Origin: Acanthacorydalis orientalis
Taxonomy: Eukaryota; Arthropoda; Insecta; Megaloptera; Corydalidae
DNA length: 64,000 bases
Assembly (NCBI GenBank): GCA_034766995.1
Contig: CM068316.1
Span: 28,226,106-28,290,105, forward strand
Reading direction: 5' to 3'
Every line of letters starts with the position of its first letter. The stretch's first letter is position 1. This document shows, one piece after another, positions 12,670-26,525 of this stretch. A program made the position numbers and the translations under genes. Below the pieces are notes generated by a model, which did no database searches, was not told the origin of the DNA, and saw nothing but the letters and a program-made list of their open reading frames with translations.

Positions 12670-13790
12670 TATAGGTGGATACATTTATTGAGTGTCTTTT
12701 TATAGAAAATAAATATTTATTTACGGAAATACATTTTAATTCTCAAACTATCTCTCATTATTTTGTATAAATTTGCTCCATCTCTGGTAACTGACAAATT
12801 CCTTGTTGAAAAAAGACGGTCGCTTTGTATTGATGAAGTTGTCAATGCATTTTTGGACCTTCCACTATTCTAAATTGAGTATCAGCCAGATGATGCTGAA
12901 GTGACTGGAATAGGGAATACTATAACGAGGCTAGGTTTTATAGATGTGTCATATGAGGGAGAACTCTTCTGAACGAATAAATAATATCTTTGGTCTGTTT
13001 CACGATGTACGGCCGAGCGTTGCTATAGAATAACTTGCGTCATTCCCTCGTCAGTGAATGATCTTTTTCTCTTTAATCATCAGTTAGATAAGCTGTTTTT
13101 GGTAACACTCTGAATTTACAGTCTGATCAAATTTGAGCAACTCATTGTACACCACACTCTTAATGTCCTTCCAAATACAAAATAACACTGTTTAGGGTGA
13201 ATATTTAGTTTCGAAACCAATTTCGATGGTTAACCGGGCGGAATCCATGATTTTCAGCGCTTGGTATTGTCGTACAAAGCTCATTTTTCATCCTCAATTA
13301 TGATTTTATAAAAAAATCCTTCTTTTTGATCTTTGTAAGCGAGGATATAGCTGTATCGAATCTTTTTCCGTTGTTTTCCAGGATGAGTGCATATAAAATC
13401 TATTGGCCTGGCTTTTATTTTTTTCCAGCCGATGTAGGCGATTGGAAATTTCCTGTGCAACTTTGAGTAGTTGAGCGAGTTTCTGTTCAGTTTTCACTTA
13501 AGAACAGATGAAGATCCGCGTATTAAATTTATTTCGGTTGTTTGGGACGTTTTTAATTAGAAAGATGAAAATGACCATTCTGAAACCATAGAAACCATTT
13601 TTTACATATTTTATGACTTACAACAACTTCCCTAAAAGTTCCCAAACAAAGTCGAAAAAATCATTGCTGCCGCTTCGCCAGCATTTTTTTCAACTGGAAT
13701 GTGAAAAGTATGCAATGTCTAACAGACAGCTTTTCGTACTCCATCGTGTTCACTAATGTTATGTAAGATTATGCGAACTATAACAACGAG
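12670..13790 (-). mobile_element. Decayed mauritiana-like mariner
   Basis: Read on the minus strand, broken frames give an ordered series of mariner transposase motifs. From the N-terminal side these are: RHCILFTFQLKK and a CKKWFLWFQNGHF-like first HTH near 13760-13560; a degenerate second HTH around 13480 (63 open codons at 13306-13497); KKKDFFIKS and DIKSVVYNELLKFDQTVNSE in the catalytic half (about 13300-13080); and NKEFVSYQRWSKFIQNNER near the C-terminus (about 12770-12820). The region around the second catalytic Asp is not preserved, and there are many stops. I could not identify clear terminal repeats, so the limits are approximate. It is an old, inactive copy of Mos1-like architecture. 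Confidence 0.65.
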
Positions 13791-13856
13791 AAAAAAAATT
13801 TAATTTAAAAACAGGATTATCTTTGATTCAATCTAAAGGCACTGAATTAATTTGTT

Positions 13857-13894
13857 ATATATACACATACATACATACATATATATATACATAC

Positions 13895-13926
<32 letters not shown>

Positions 13927-13965
13927 CCATACATACATATATATGTATGTATGTATGTATGTAGG
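13857..13965. repeat. (CATA)n/(TA)n/(TATG)n microsatellite
   Basis: ACATACATAC units on the left, TA runs in the middle and TATGTATG units on the right make the block roughly self-complementary. The open frames crossing it on both strands are artefacts of the repeat. Confidence 0.9.
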
Positions 13966-13978
13966 TGTAGTGAAGGTA

Positions 13979-14610
13979 CAGTGAGGCCTCGTATCATGAA
14001 CTTAATTCTTTGCACGAACCGGTTCGTGGTATGAAAAGTTCCCATAATATCATATGAGAAATAAATTAATTGGTACCGAATCCTCCACAAAAAAGTCACC
14101 ATTTACATACACGATTTAGCAAGTTCTCCATTTCTTCAATGATGTAGTTTTTTAGGGTGCTCCATCTGGTCATTCCCTTTGCAACCTCAAAATTCTTAAT
14201 GGTCTCCTTGTTCTTCAAGATGGTCCCCATGGTGGATTTGTTGACTCCTTATTCAATTGCCGGATCAGCTATCCTATCTCTTTTTTCATGGTTGACAATG
14301 ATGTCTTTCTTGGTTTCAATAATGATTTTCTTGAGTGATTTCTTGAACTGACACACTGATACTTTTCTTAGGACCAATTTTTTAAATCAGTATTGAAGTA
14401 AGTCCTCAAAAGCAGTGAAAGGTCCCCCGAGTGAAGCTTTCGGCGCATGATAAAGGAATGAATTCATCGCTCAATCGTTATTTAAAAAAATATTTTTTTT
14501 GCAACGAAAATAGGAAATAATAGTAAGGGAAGGGGTTAAAACCCAGCCCCACAAACCCGGTGGTACGAAGATTTCCTCATATGGGGCGTTCGCCGTACAA
14601 GGCCCCACTG
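13979..14610 (-). mobile_element. Tigger/pogo-type derivative keeping only the CENP-B-like HTH
   Basis: The element is flanked by TA (13977-78 and 14611-12) and has inverted ends CAGTGAGGCCTCGTA and CAGTGGGGCCTTGTA (the second read from the right). On the minus strand from about 14350 to 14110, broken frames read KKDIIVNHEKRDRIADPAIE, then NKSTMGTILKNKETIKNFEV, then IIEEMENLLNRV. These match the CENP-B N-terminal HTH of Tigger transposases (heritable pattern STVGTILKNKEKIK, EEMEKLL). At 632 bp the DDE domain is entirely missing. Internal stops are present, so it is non-autonomous. Confidence 0.8.
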
Positions 14611-14612
14611 TA

Positions 14613-15589
14613 TTTAATTAATTTAACATCTATATACTTTATACATACATATTAACAAACGTGAATCAGTTTGAGTTTTATTTTTTTTTGTATTATGATT
14701 CATATAAAGAGAAATATTTATTTTTGATTTTATAGCATGAATAATTTTTAATTATTTAAATTATAAAAAAATATAACTATTGTACTCTTTTAATTATAAG
14801 CAACTTTAAACATAATAATTTCTCGTCATGTTTTTTTTTATTCCATTATTATAAGGCAAATAATGTATTATTTACAAAAATTGTACGTATAAGAAGAGAA
14901 TACAGACGTTATTTCACTCAAATGAAATAAAACTTTCGGAATGATGAAAAGAAAATCAAGCGCACTCTTACGTAAAATACATAATAGTTAAAAGATAAAA
15001 ATAGAGTGAATGTAGGATATAATGTGTTTCATTTTACAACAATACATATACAATTTCATCCATACAATGTATATAAAACCATCAATCTATGTCCATTCAC
15101 TTTCTTTTCAAGGTTTTTATTTTTATAATATAATAGAAAACGTGTGGAGACGCATTTGAAATATTTTTTATATACATTTCATAATGTATTCTATAACTAA
15201 TAATTTAGTTTTTTAAATTACAGATTTTACTAACTGATTTATTTTAACCCATCATATTTAATTTTCTTTTTTTGTGACGTTCCCCTTTGTAGGAATGAAA
15301 TAAATTTTATTTCTTTTTAATATTTTATATACTGTTCATAAACGCGTGATAAATAAACTTGACCAAGCATCCAGTGCAGAAAAATAATTTATTTTTATTC
15401 ACCAAGAATGAGTACATCATTTATGTATTGACTATTATCTATTTATATATCTATTCTGGAACTATTATTCTATTATCTATACTATTTTTACAATGATGCT
15501 AGCTTACGTAATCAATTTATTCATGTGACGTAGTGCATATTCAGTTTTGTCATTCTTATTATAAAATATATTGAATCAATCTTGGAATA
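14613..15589. other. AT-rich noncoding DNA, nothing recognised
   Basis: There is no open frame with family resemblance, and no microsatellite or inverted terminal structure. Confidence 0.6.
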
Positions 15590-16736
15590 TTGTATCAGTG
15601 CAAAAGTTCGTATACGATTCAATAGGTGGTGTTAAGAGTGCCGCATGACGGCCATCGTGATTGAAATGTATTCATGTTGTGTCGTTTGAAAGGTGACAAT
15701 CATAGCTGTCATTTGAGGATCATGCATATTTATTTCTATTCGATTTGTGTATAAGAAACATTTTTGAAAATGGACAACGAAAATACACATTCGTCACATT
15801 ATGTTGTACTAGTTTCGGAAAGGAGTAACCGTTGGCGAAGCAACGAAAAATATTCGGGGGGTTTATTCGGATTATGCACCATCACTTTCAACTGTAAAGA
15901 AATGGTTTGCTAAATTTCGACTTGGTGATTTTAACTTCGAACCCCAACCCCAATCCCACTCGACGATTTGCGCACTTTATTTGACAATAATCTCGATAAG
16001 TGGATGACGCACTCGTTGTATGAAAAAACAAGTTTGATCGCATCTCTTTGGTAATTTCTTTGCTTGGACGTCTCAACGGAGCGCCTTTTTGAATCGGTTG
16101 GCAATTGTCGATGAGAAATGGTTACTGTACAATAACGTCTGACACAGATGAACGTGGAAACAAGTAAATGAAGTGACAGAATAAGCTGTCGCCAAAGCTG
16201 GCTTGCATCTAATGAATGTGTTGCTGTATGCTTGGCGCGATTTTAGAGGTGTTGTTTATTTTGAGCTGCTTCCACGAAGCGAAACGATTACTAAGGAGAA
16301 ATACTCTCAGCAACTAACCGAACTGAACGCAGCAATTAAAAAAAGCGTCTGATTTTGGCCAATGTCAAGGGGGTCATCTTCCACCACGATACCACATACA
16401 GAAAAACTAAAGCAGTTGAAATGGAAAATTATATTGCATCCACCGTATTTTTCAGACATTACATCTTCGGATTATCATTGTTCCAGTTGTTGCAGAACAT
16501 TTTAAACGCTAAAAAAAATTGATACCGTGGAGACCATCAAAAACCATTTCACCGCCTTTTTTACTAAAAAACCGCGCAGATTTTACGAACGAGGTATTCA
16601 GCAGCTGCTAGATCGTTGGAAAATAATTGCAGAAAACGATGGTGAATACATAATTGATCAATAAAAACGTTTTCTGTGAAAAATAATCGCTCGAGTCTCA
16701 ATTTCAAATTGTAGACGAACTTTTGCACTGATCCAA
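15590..16736 (+). mobile_element. Decayed mariner with clear terminal repeats
   Basis: Terminal repeats TTGTATCAGTGCAAAAGTTC and TTGGATCAGTGCAAAAGTTC (right end, opposite strand) lie just inside TA dinucleotides at 15588-89 and 16737-38. The + strand starts near 15770 with MDNENTHF and continues through several stops and frameshifts. Recognisable pieces are FRKGVTVGEATKNIRGVYSD, VKKWFAKFRLGDFNFE, IVDEKWLLYNNV, RGVVYFELLPRSETITKEKY, HPPYFSDITSSDYH and FYERGIQQLLDRWKIIAEND. The order and spacing are those of a DD34D mariner transposase. At 1147 bp it is slightly shorter than the usual 1.2-1.3 kb. The second HTH is mostly lost and the QHDNARPH block is degenerate, so it is inactive. Confidence 0.85.
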
Positions 16737-18307
16737 TATGTAGAATACAAAAAATAATTACATAATGTAATATTGTTTATGATTAAGAATTGTACAAGGA
16801 ACAATATTTACAATATAACCATATTTAAACATTTTCTAATTATTTGAATATTTTTTAATATTTTCGATTAAAATTTTTATTGTTCTTATTCGATATTCGA
16901 AACATATAAAAAAATATTTATATAGAATAGATTTATACTTTCAATAACAATATCTATAATAATTTCATCAAATATACATTTTTAGTACAAGTGTATTTAT
17001 TAATAATAATATAAGAAGTCTAACTAGTTATATAGTATTTGGGTATATGGTAGATTGCTTTTTTCGATTAATTTTTTCTATAAAATGAATATTATTTCTT
17101 ATGTTAAATTTCAGCACCATTGTTACGACTTAGTTTAAAAATTTCATGTATTGTTTCACAACTGAACACCACAAACCACAAAAAATTTGATTAAAATGTT
17201 TAAAAATTAATTATTTTCATTTTGACTTATTTTTGTAGCTTACTGCTTTGACAATGATGAGATCGACGTCGAAATACGAATAAGAAATAATCAAAATGAT
17301 CAATTTTCAATAACTTAAATAATTTGTTGAAATACATGGTTTAGTTTGAGGTACTAGAAAATTATTTTGTAAAAGTGAATCTAGCTACAAAAATATTATT
17401 ATTATTATTAATATACATAAGTGATCCGTCAGTTCAATAAATATTTCATTGTCAGCTGCATTTAAACAATCACAGACAAAAATTTAACATCGCGTTTTAT
17501 TTTTTTTTAATATTGTTCGCATATATTTTTTTGTGAATTTTAACTATTTCAATTTACTGCGTTTATTCACCCAAATTTTTTTACGGACTATTCAATCAAG
17601 CGTTTCAAAACACATTTCGTACTTTGGTTATAAATACTTTTATTTCACGTTTTTATATTTGTGTCGCTACTTTTGAAGAATTTATCTACGGGGTTTCTTG
17701 CACCTGCTGTAAAATAAAACGTTTGTCATTGGCATGTAACTTTTACGTGTAGTCGCTTTTTATTAATTTGTTATAGAACATGTATTTTAATAGCAATTAA
17801 TTCTCTTTTATATCGCCGAATATAATCTTAGTATAGTCTATTTCTATTAGCAAGAATTTTAAATGATTCCATGTAATTATAGAATTTGTTTCATATTGAA
17901 TTGTTTGTTTTTTACTTCATGTCTGTTATATTTCTTCTTTAAGATACCATTGAGTATCCTTATACTAATTGTAATGTGGATAACAATTTATAATAATATT
18001 AAAATTGACTGAGTATTAACTGATTTATAACAAAATTTAATTAAATATAACTGAGGTTGAAATATAACTAATTATTATAAAATAATTTCTAAATTGAAAT
18101 TATGGAGTATTCAATATTTTTTTCTTATTTATAAAATTGGTTTAAGATATTTTTATAAATAATTATTTTCGAGACACAAGTGGTTATTTTTAAATATAAG
18201 ATTATTGTTTTTATAACTGAATTAGCGAGTTCCCAATCAAGCATATTAGATATTTTAGATATTTTATATTGTCAATTTTTTATTAGTTTTATTTTGTTTT
18301 ATTAAAC
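16737..18307. other. AT-rich noncoding DNA with one dispersed repeat
   Basis: The only recognisable item is the second copy of the 75-bp repeat at 16923-16999. Confidence 0.55.
16923..16999 (+). repeat. Dispersed repeat, copy 2 (pairs with 11061-11135)
   Basis: It lies in the same orientation as the first copy and keeps the AATAACAATA and TCATCAAATATACATTT blocks. Similarity ends abruptly on both sides. Confidence 0.75.

Positions 18308-19936
<1,629 letters not shown>

Positions 19937-19976
<40 letters not shown>
19937..19976. repeat. (TA)n tract, right of mariner
   Basis: This continues the TA run interrupted by the mariner insertion. Confidence 0.95.
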
Positions 19977-19978
<2 letters not shown>

Positions 19979-20277
19979 ATCATCTGTACATATCTTTGCA
20001 GTTCTCAACTAATTATCCTTTCTATTTATATTCAAGTTATTGTGACCAATTAAATGAACCATATTAATTCTGTGTTTTAGTAACGCGTACATTATTTAAA
20101 TCCATTGACCTCTAACAATTTATTATTTATTTTATATAAAATAAATCTTCTCTTCAGTATATAGGCCTTTTACGATCACGTTTTCATGACAAAACTAAAA
20201 ATCAATACTCAATTAAAACATAAACACTTTGTGATTACGATTGCGTCAGTCTAAACGATTTTAAGATAGGTTATTTA

Positions 20278-20833
20278 TTAAGTTGTTAGAAAAATAATTG
20301 CGGTTTATGACCTTCAAGTTCATAAATATTTTTCTCCTTTTTGATTTTCCTAACTGTTTTAACTGGTCCAGAACTGTTGGATGACTAACGCCTAACTTTT
20401 GTGCAAGCTCTCGAATTATTGTATGTGATTCTGATTCAACAAGCACATTCAGTTGGTTTTTATGAACTGAAGAAGGGCGCACGCGACCTTCTTCATTTTC
20501 AAGGCGAAATTTTTGGGACCACCATTGCACCGTACATTCTCTAACAGTACCCACATCAAAAACATCATATATTTTACGAGTAGTTTCTGCTCCTCTATCC
20601 ATTTTGAACTCATACAAACAGTTCTCTTATTTGCTTCCATTGTATCTTTAATTCAATAGTCCAGTTTGAAGCAAAATCAATAATAAAACCAAAATCGATG
20701 TTACCGAAATATAAACTAAAAATCCACTTTAAAATTATATTAACATGAACACGATGAAATGACACTTTCACCGAAAAAAATTAAGGTCAGAATTCAGAAA
20801 ACAATAACCGCAATCATTTTCCTACCAACCTAA
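20278..20833 (-). mobile_element. Short mariner derivative, copy D (HTH-only, longest open frame)
   Basis: The 556-bp element is flanked by TA (20276-77 and 20834-35). It carries the longest preserved reading frame of the family. From the ATG at 20640 the minus strand reads MEANKR. After one frameshift it stays open for 118 codons (20617 down to 20261): LYEFKMDRGAETTRKIYDVF, then VRECTVQWWSQKFRLENEEG (first HTH), then NQLNVLVESESHTIIRELAQ and KLGVSHPTVLDQLKQLGKSK (second HTH). It then passes into terminal-repeat sequence (INRNYFSNNLI). A few residues of the GDESLED-type linker are missing. The catalytic domain is absent, and its junction is the same as in copies A and C. Confidence 0.85.
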
Positions 20834-21431
20834 TACTATATTACTTTGGTACTTTATACTGTCCCTTTTTATTAAAATTTTATTTTATTTATTACTTATT
20901 TTATATAAAATCTTCTCTTAAGCATAGAGGATCGATGTATGATTCCTTTACGATCGAATCTTTAAAAAAAATAAAAATCAATGTACAATTAAAATAAACA
21001 CTCTGTGAATATGATTGCGTCAATCGAGAAGATTTTTTCTAAGATAGGTTATTTATTTAGAGAATTGACCGATAAATTGAAATTACTGATATGTGGATTT
21101 TTTATTTTGAAAATAAGGTGATAATTTATTTTAAGAAGCTCTAGAAACCAAAACTAACTGACTTTTGACATGTTTTTACTTAAAAACTAGTAAGAGATCC
21201 CAAGCGGAAAGAACATCGGATTCTAATCTCTTGATCTAAAAAAAATTCCATTACCATACAGAGTAAAAGATTAAGAAACAATTTTTAGAGTTAACGACTA
21301 ATTTAATATTAATAATAATTATATAATTTTTTAATGAATTTATACCGTATTTAAGTAAACAGAAAATCGATTTATTTAGCATTTTTATCTTTTTGTATTC
21401 GTTTCAAATTTTTTCATGTTTCAATTAATAC

Positions 21432-21436
<5 letters not shown>

Positions 21437-21491
<55 letters not shown>
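21437..21491. repeat. (TA)n microsatellite
   Basis: A pure TA run. Confidence 0.95.
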
Positions 21492-21497
<6 letters not shown>

Positions 21498-21578
21498 AAT
21501 TGTTGGATTTATATTTCTATATTTTCTATCCAAACGATGCTGTATTTGAAATGGATTACTATTGTAAAACAGGTGTTC

Positions 21579-21581
<3 letters not shown>

Positions 21582-21640
<59 letters not shown>
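21582..21640. repeat. (TA)n microsatellite
   Basis: A pure TA run ending in TATGTATAATAAGC. Confidence 0.95.
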
Positions 21641-21641
<1 letters not shown>

Positions 21642-22716
21642 AATAAGCATGTATATTATATCTGTCTCCCTCTAAAAATGATATCATAGAAATATATATT
21701 AGGAATCAAATGGACCACAAGCAGTTATTGAATATTTTCTTAACAAATGTTTGTACTGTTTGGAAAATTAAAATATATATTCTTTTCTTTCTTTTATGAT
21801 TTATTAAAAATAATATTCTAATTTCTTAAAAGAATAATATATTTTTATTTTTCAATACTATTAGCTCTACTAAGCAATAAATGATTTTTATTCTCTTAAG
21901 AATAAATTTATTATTTTGAAAAGAAACGTTTCAAATCTATACATCAAAAATTTAATGTAATTTACTATCGGCAAACATTAATTCGGTTGCTATTGATTTT
22001 TTTTTATCTCATATCTATGTTAGAAATTTAAATATTCATTTATAATTGACTTCGTATTCTAATCCACATATTAAGATTAATTGCTTTTAATAATTTTCAA
22101 TTTAGTTCTGATATAATTCATATATGGTTTCTGTTTTTCATTCAGTACGAATATATATATCATCAAATAAATTTACATTTCCGTATATTGTTCAGTACTT
22201 CATACTATCATAACAATACATTATTCAAACAAAGCATAGTAATTTTATTACAGTATACGATCTGTATTATTAAATATTTCTTTCAAGTTTGAATCCGTAC
22301 TTTTAATCTTAGTTGAGAAGCTTTCATCTCTTTGTCGTATTTTCTACGTACGTACTATTGTCGATACCATTATTTAAATCGTATATTCATAAGAAAACTG
22401 ATTAGAATTCATTCTGTGTTTAATGTTTATTAGGCCGTTTTGATTCCAATGTTCTTTGTTTTGATTCCAACAGAATAATCTTACGAGACAGGGCACAAAA
22501 TCTCTTCTATCTTGTTTGAATAGCTAAAGATTTATTTAAAGCGCGGGGTTTATGTAAATTCACTAACTTGGCCAACGGTGTTAAGTGCACGCTCACAGCC
22601 ATGACAGATTTTGAATGAATAATCTACTAATAGATTAAGACATCTTATTTTAGTATTTGAAAAAAATTATTTGTAACGATAAAGAGTATTTGTACAAATC
22701 TATCAATTGGTAATGC

Positions 22717-23183
<467 letters not shown>

Positions 23184-23228
<45 letters not shown>

Positions 23229-23295
23229 GTATATATATATGTATATATATATGTATATATATATGTATATATATATATATGTATATATATGTATA

Positions 23296-23338
<43 letters not shown>
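23184..23338. repeat. (TA)n with TATATATG interruptions
   Basis: This directly follows the foldback and carries regularly spaced ATGTATATAT variants. Confidence 0.95.
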
Positions 23339-23341
<3 letters not shown>

Positions 23342-24397
23342 CATTGCACAAATTAATTAAAAGTTATAATTTTTTAATTGCTTATTAACGTTTAAATTGA
23401 TAAAAAATTAAAGTAAAAAAATGTTTAGTAATTAACAAAAATAAATGTGAAAAGTTCACATACAAAAGTGATTTAAAAGAATTCATTTAAACTTTTTAGA
23501 TTGTAAAACAGCCATATATTTAACTTTGTGTTTGCTTCCTTATTTTTCTTGATTAAGTTAGTTAATTCCACAACTCAGTGTTGTCAGCATTTCATTGAAT
23601 TTATTTTTTTTGTATGAATAAGTTTTTTTTTCAGTTTTTTGCTTCATTTGCATTTAATTTAACATTCTATCTCACGAAAATATTAATCTTTTGTTTTCTT
23701 TCGAAAATGTGTTGAAATCATTAACATATTCTTTACTATTATTCATCTATATATAAATTATAAAATATTTTAGAAGTATGACTGTTTGCAATTTCATCAA
23801 ATTTATATTTCATTCTACCTAACAATAATGCAGTTTAATGACTGCAACGTTGTAAAAATACCTTAAATATACAATTTATTTGTTTGTTTTTACGAATGTG
23901 TTGATATATATATATATATTCTCTACTACATATATATTCTCTACTTTTCCCCGGTTTTTTGAATTTTTTTCCCGGAAAAAATATGCAGAGAGAATTAAAA
24001 AATTTCAACAACACCCCACACAACACATAATTTTTAACCGCGGATAACTACGGGAAACGATAAGGGCACCGCAAAACCTGTATAAACAAACCGGCCACAC
24101 AAGACCATGTGTACTAATTTATGAATAATAAAATTATTTTGATTTGATTGATATTCTCTACTAGTTAATTACACATTGAAGATTAACTATACGTAATCAC
24201 AATTTCTCTAATTGAATCAAAACAATAGAAAATAAGGAAAAGGTATATCTTAGATTATTATTATTATTTTACATTTATTACAAGTATTGATTTACAAGGA
24301 AGCCAATTTCCTGATATGTATGTTATCTGGAAATGTTCTTAGAATATAAAGATAAACAAGTAAACCAATAAAGAGTAAAATTACAAGACAAGTGTGC

Positions 24398-24398
<1 letters not shown>

Positions 24399-24445
<47 letters not shown>

Positions 24446-24465
24446 GTTTATATGTATGTATGTGT
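24399..24465. repeat. (TA)n/(TATG)n microsatellite
   Basis: A TA run followed by TATGTATGTATGTG. Confidence 0.9.
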
Positions 24466-24590
24466 GTATATACGAACCATGAATATGTAAAATTAAACGT
24501 AAAATGAATAATAAGGTCTCTGAATATTTTAAATGAAAAAAATTAGAAGAGTAATTTGGTTAATAACGAATTTTTATAATTAAATAAGTT

Positions 24591-24705
24591 ATATATATAT
24601 ATATATACACACATAAGTATGTATGTATGTATGTGTGTATGTGTGTATATATGTGTAGGTGCGTGCGTGCGTGTATATGTGTGTGTGTGATGTGTGTATG
24701 TAGTA
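24591..24705. repeat. Compound (TA)/(GTAT)/(TGCG)/(GT) microsatellite
   Basis: Successive TA, TATG, TGTG and GTGCGTGCGTGCG runs make it one of the few GC-containing simple repeats here. Confidence 0.9.
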
Positions 24706-25909
24706 TATCATTGATCACTTAAAAATCCGACATGATTATTTTATTAAATGCAGAAAATACATTTCTAAATTTTCAGTCTTTCAGAATTTTACATTGCTTA
24801 TATATTTCATTTTCAAAAGTTTAGCGGACTTAGAATCAAAAAACATTTTCTGTTTTTAAAAGTCTACGATCATTTCATTTTAAATTTTTAAAGTCTACGA
24901 TGATTTCACTGTTTTTCTATCTTGAGTCTTAATCAGAGTTTTACAGATATCATTGTAGTACAATTGACTTGATAGATTTGAAACTCCAGGTTGAATTCTA
25001 TTCCTATTTAGTGACCTTAACTTTTCTTCACCTTCTATTCTGTATGGATAGAATTACTCTTATTAAATATAGCTTTTTTTAATGAGTAGTGGTTTTTTTT
25101 TAGTTGAAACCGATTTATTTTCACTGATTTTTTAATAAACATATTATTCGTTATTAAAGGAGAATTTTTAGATTATAAAAATCTATAATAAATTACTATT
25201 TTCAATTTACCAAATTCATAATATATTTTTTTCAAGCCTAATGTCTCATATACCATATTGGTATGGATTTCATCTAGATATTTCATATACTCTCTAAAAA
25301 TATTTATTTGTTTATCATTAACTGTAATTAACCACTTATAAAAATTTAATTTCTAAACAAACAAGTAACAAATTGTGATATAATGAATTATTCTTTGTAG
25401 AAAGAGTGTTACTCGTAATCACAACTGTTCAATTATAATTTTATCTGACTCGAGGATAATTTGCGTCTTGCATTCATAATGCCTTAGCCAAATCGATGCG
25501 TGTTAGTATTGACAAGAAATGATTGTCCAATACGATCGTTTTCCATCGTTATTAAAAATAATTATAATCATAAACAGTATCATCCTAAATCATGTAACAG
25601 TATTTATTTTAATATTTTTTACTTAAAGATAAAAGACAATAATCTAAGGATTACAATATAAATTAAAGAACTCATATAGCGCTTTACATTGAGGGTATAA
25701 TAATGCGCGAGGTACCGATTAGGTTAATATGGTTGGAAATTGTTTCATTGTTAAATATAAATATCTCCTAGATATACAAAAAATTCAACCATTATTAAAT
25801 TTCACTGAAGGTCCAGTGTGTGTTATTGTCCAGATCAAAATTACCGTCACGAAGTCTTCAAAACCATTTGTGACAGGTGCGGTAAAATAATTCATATAGC
25901 AGGAGATAA

Positions 25910-25915
<6 letters not shown>

Positions 25916-25945
<30 letters not shown>

Positions 25946-26013
25946 ACATGTATACATGTATACATGTATACATGTATACATGTATACATGTATATATGTA
26001 TATATATATATAT
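25916..26013. repeat. (TA)n plus tandem 8-bp palindromic unit CATGTATA
   Basis: A TA run is followed by seven or so copies of TACATGTA/CATGTATA between about 25940 and 26000, then TA again. Both strands of the repeat read the same, so each unit is a palindrome. Confidence 0.9.
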
Positions 26014-26113
26014 ACTTAAGGATCAAATAAATCAATAAAGTGATTCTTTAAGATACATAGCTTCCCTGTATGTAATAATAGTGATAAGCACATACACTAA
26101 ATACTTATGTTTT

Positions 26114-26117
<4 letters not shown>

Positions 26118-26162
<45 letters not shown>
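26118..26162. repeat. (TA)n abutting mariner end
   Basis: A pure TA run ends at the TAAGGTTGG terminal repeat of mariner fragment E. Confidence 0.95.
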
Positions 26163-26168
<6 letters not shown>

Positions 26169-26245
26169 TGGTAGGAAAATAATTGCGGTTTTTGTTTCTT
26201 GAATTCTAATCTTAATTTTTTTCAATGAAAATGTCATTTTATGAT
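26163..26245 (+). mobile_element. 5' end of HTH-type mariner family, fragment E
   Basis: TAAGGTTGGTAGGAAAATAA, then TTGCGGTTTTTG and TCAATGAAAATGTCATTT, match the 5' non-coding end of copies A and F. Similarity stops abruptly at about 26245, where a different transposase fragment begins. No 3' terminal repeat was found downstream. Confidence 0.8.
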
Positions 26246-26525
26246 AAGTGGTCGTCTGTGAAATGTCCAATTGCTGCGAACGTCATGGAATTGACATTCC
26301 TGGTTCGTCCGCTAAACTTTCACGAACGAAGTCAATATTTTCTTCAGAACAAACATTACGAACACGTGTTGGTGTTTCTTTATTTTTAACCGATCTCGTC
26401 TCTTCAAATTTATTCAGTAATCGAAAAAATGTTGATTCAGATGGGCGAATCAACACGAGTATGTGAGAACTAATTTCGCATAATTTACGAAATGTATTTT
26501 TATAGAACCACCATTTTTATAATAC
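26235..26525 (-). mobile_element. N-terminal fragment of a second transposase (IS630/Tc-like), truncated
   Basis: On the minus strand this reads IRPSESTFFRLLNKFEETRS, then VKNKETPTRVRNVCSEENID, then FVRESLADEPGMSIP, a stop, and RSQQLDISQTT. The pattern (PS.STI.RL.KFEETGSV, P.R.R..R..EN...V.ESV..., RRSQQLGIS.TT) is the DNA-binding region of a transposase common in arthropod genomes. I cannot name it more precisely than an IS630/Tc1-mariner relative. The catalytic part is absent because the sequence breaks into the mariner end at about 26240. Confidence 0.7.

Larger units (their letters stand above)
20836..22716. other. AT-rich noncoding DNA with two (TA)n tracts
   Basis: No gene recognised. 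Pure TA runs lie at 21437-21491 and 21582-21640, separated by about 90 bp of unique sequence. The patch at 22430-22620 is less AT-rich, but no frame in it resembles a known protein. Confidence 0.55.
23339..26117. other. AT-rich noncoding DNA, microsatellites, one odd GC-richer patch
   Basis: No exon recognised. It contains microsatellites at 24399-24465, 24591-24705 and 25916-26013. A patch at about 23940-24120 (ACCGCGGATAACTACGGG, AACCGGCCACACAAG) has a composition unlike its surroundings. It may be a 3' end of an unidentified retroelement. Confidence 0.5.

Noticed and set aside
13833..14102. 89-codon minus-strand frame overlapping a plus-strand frame
   Set aside because: Most of it is CATA/TATG microsatellite. 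The rest is the end of the Tigger derivative.
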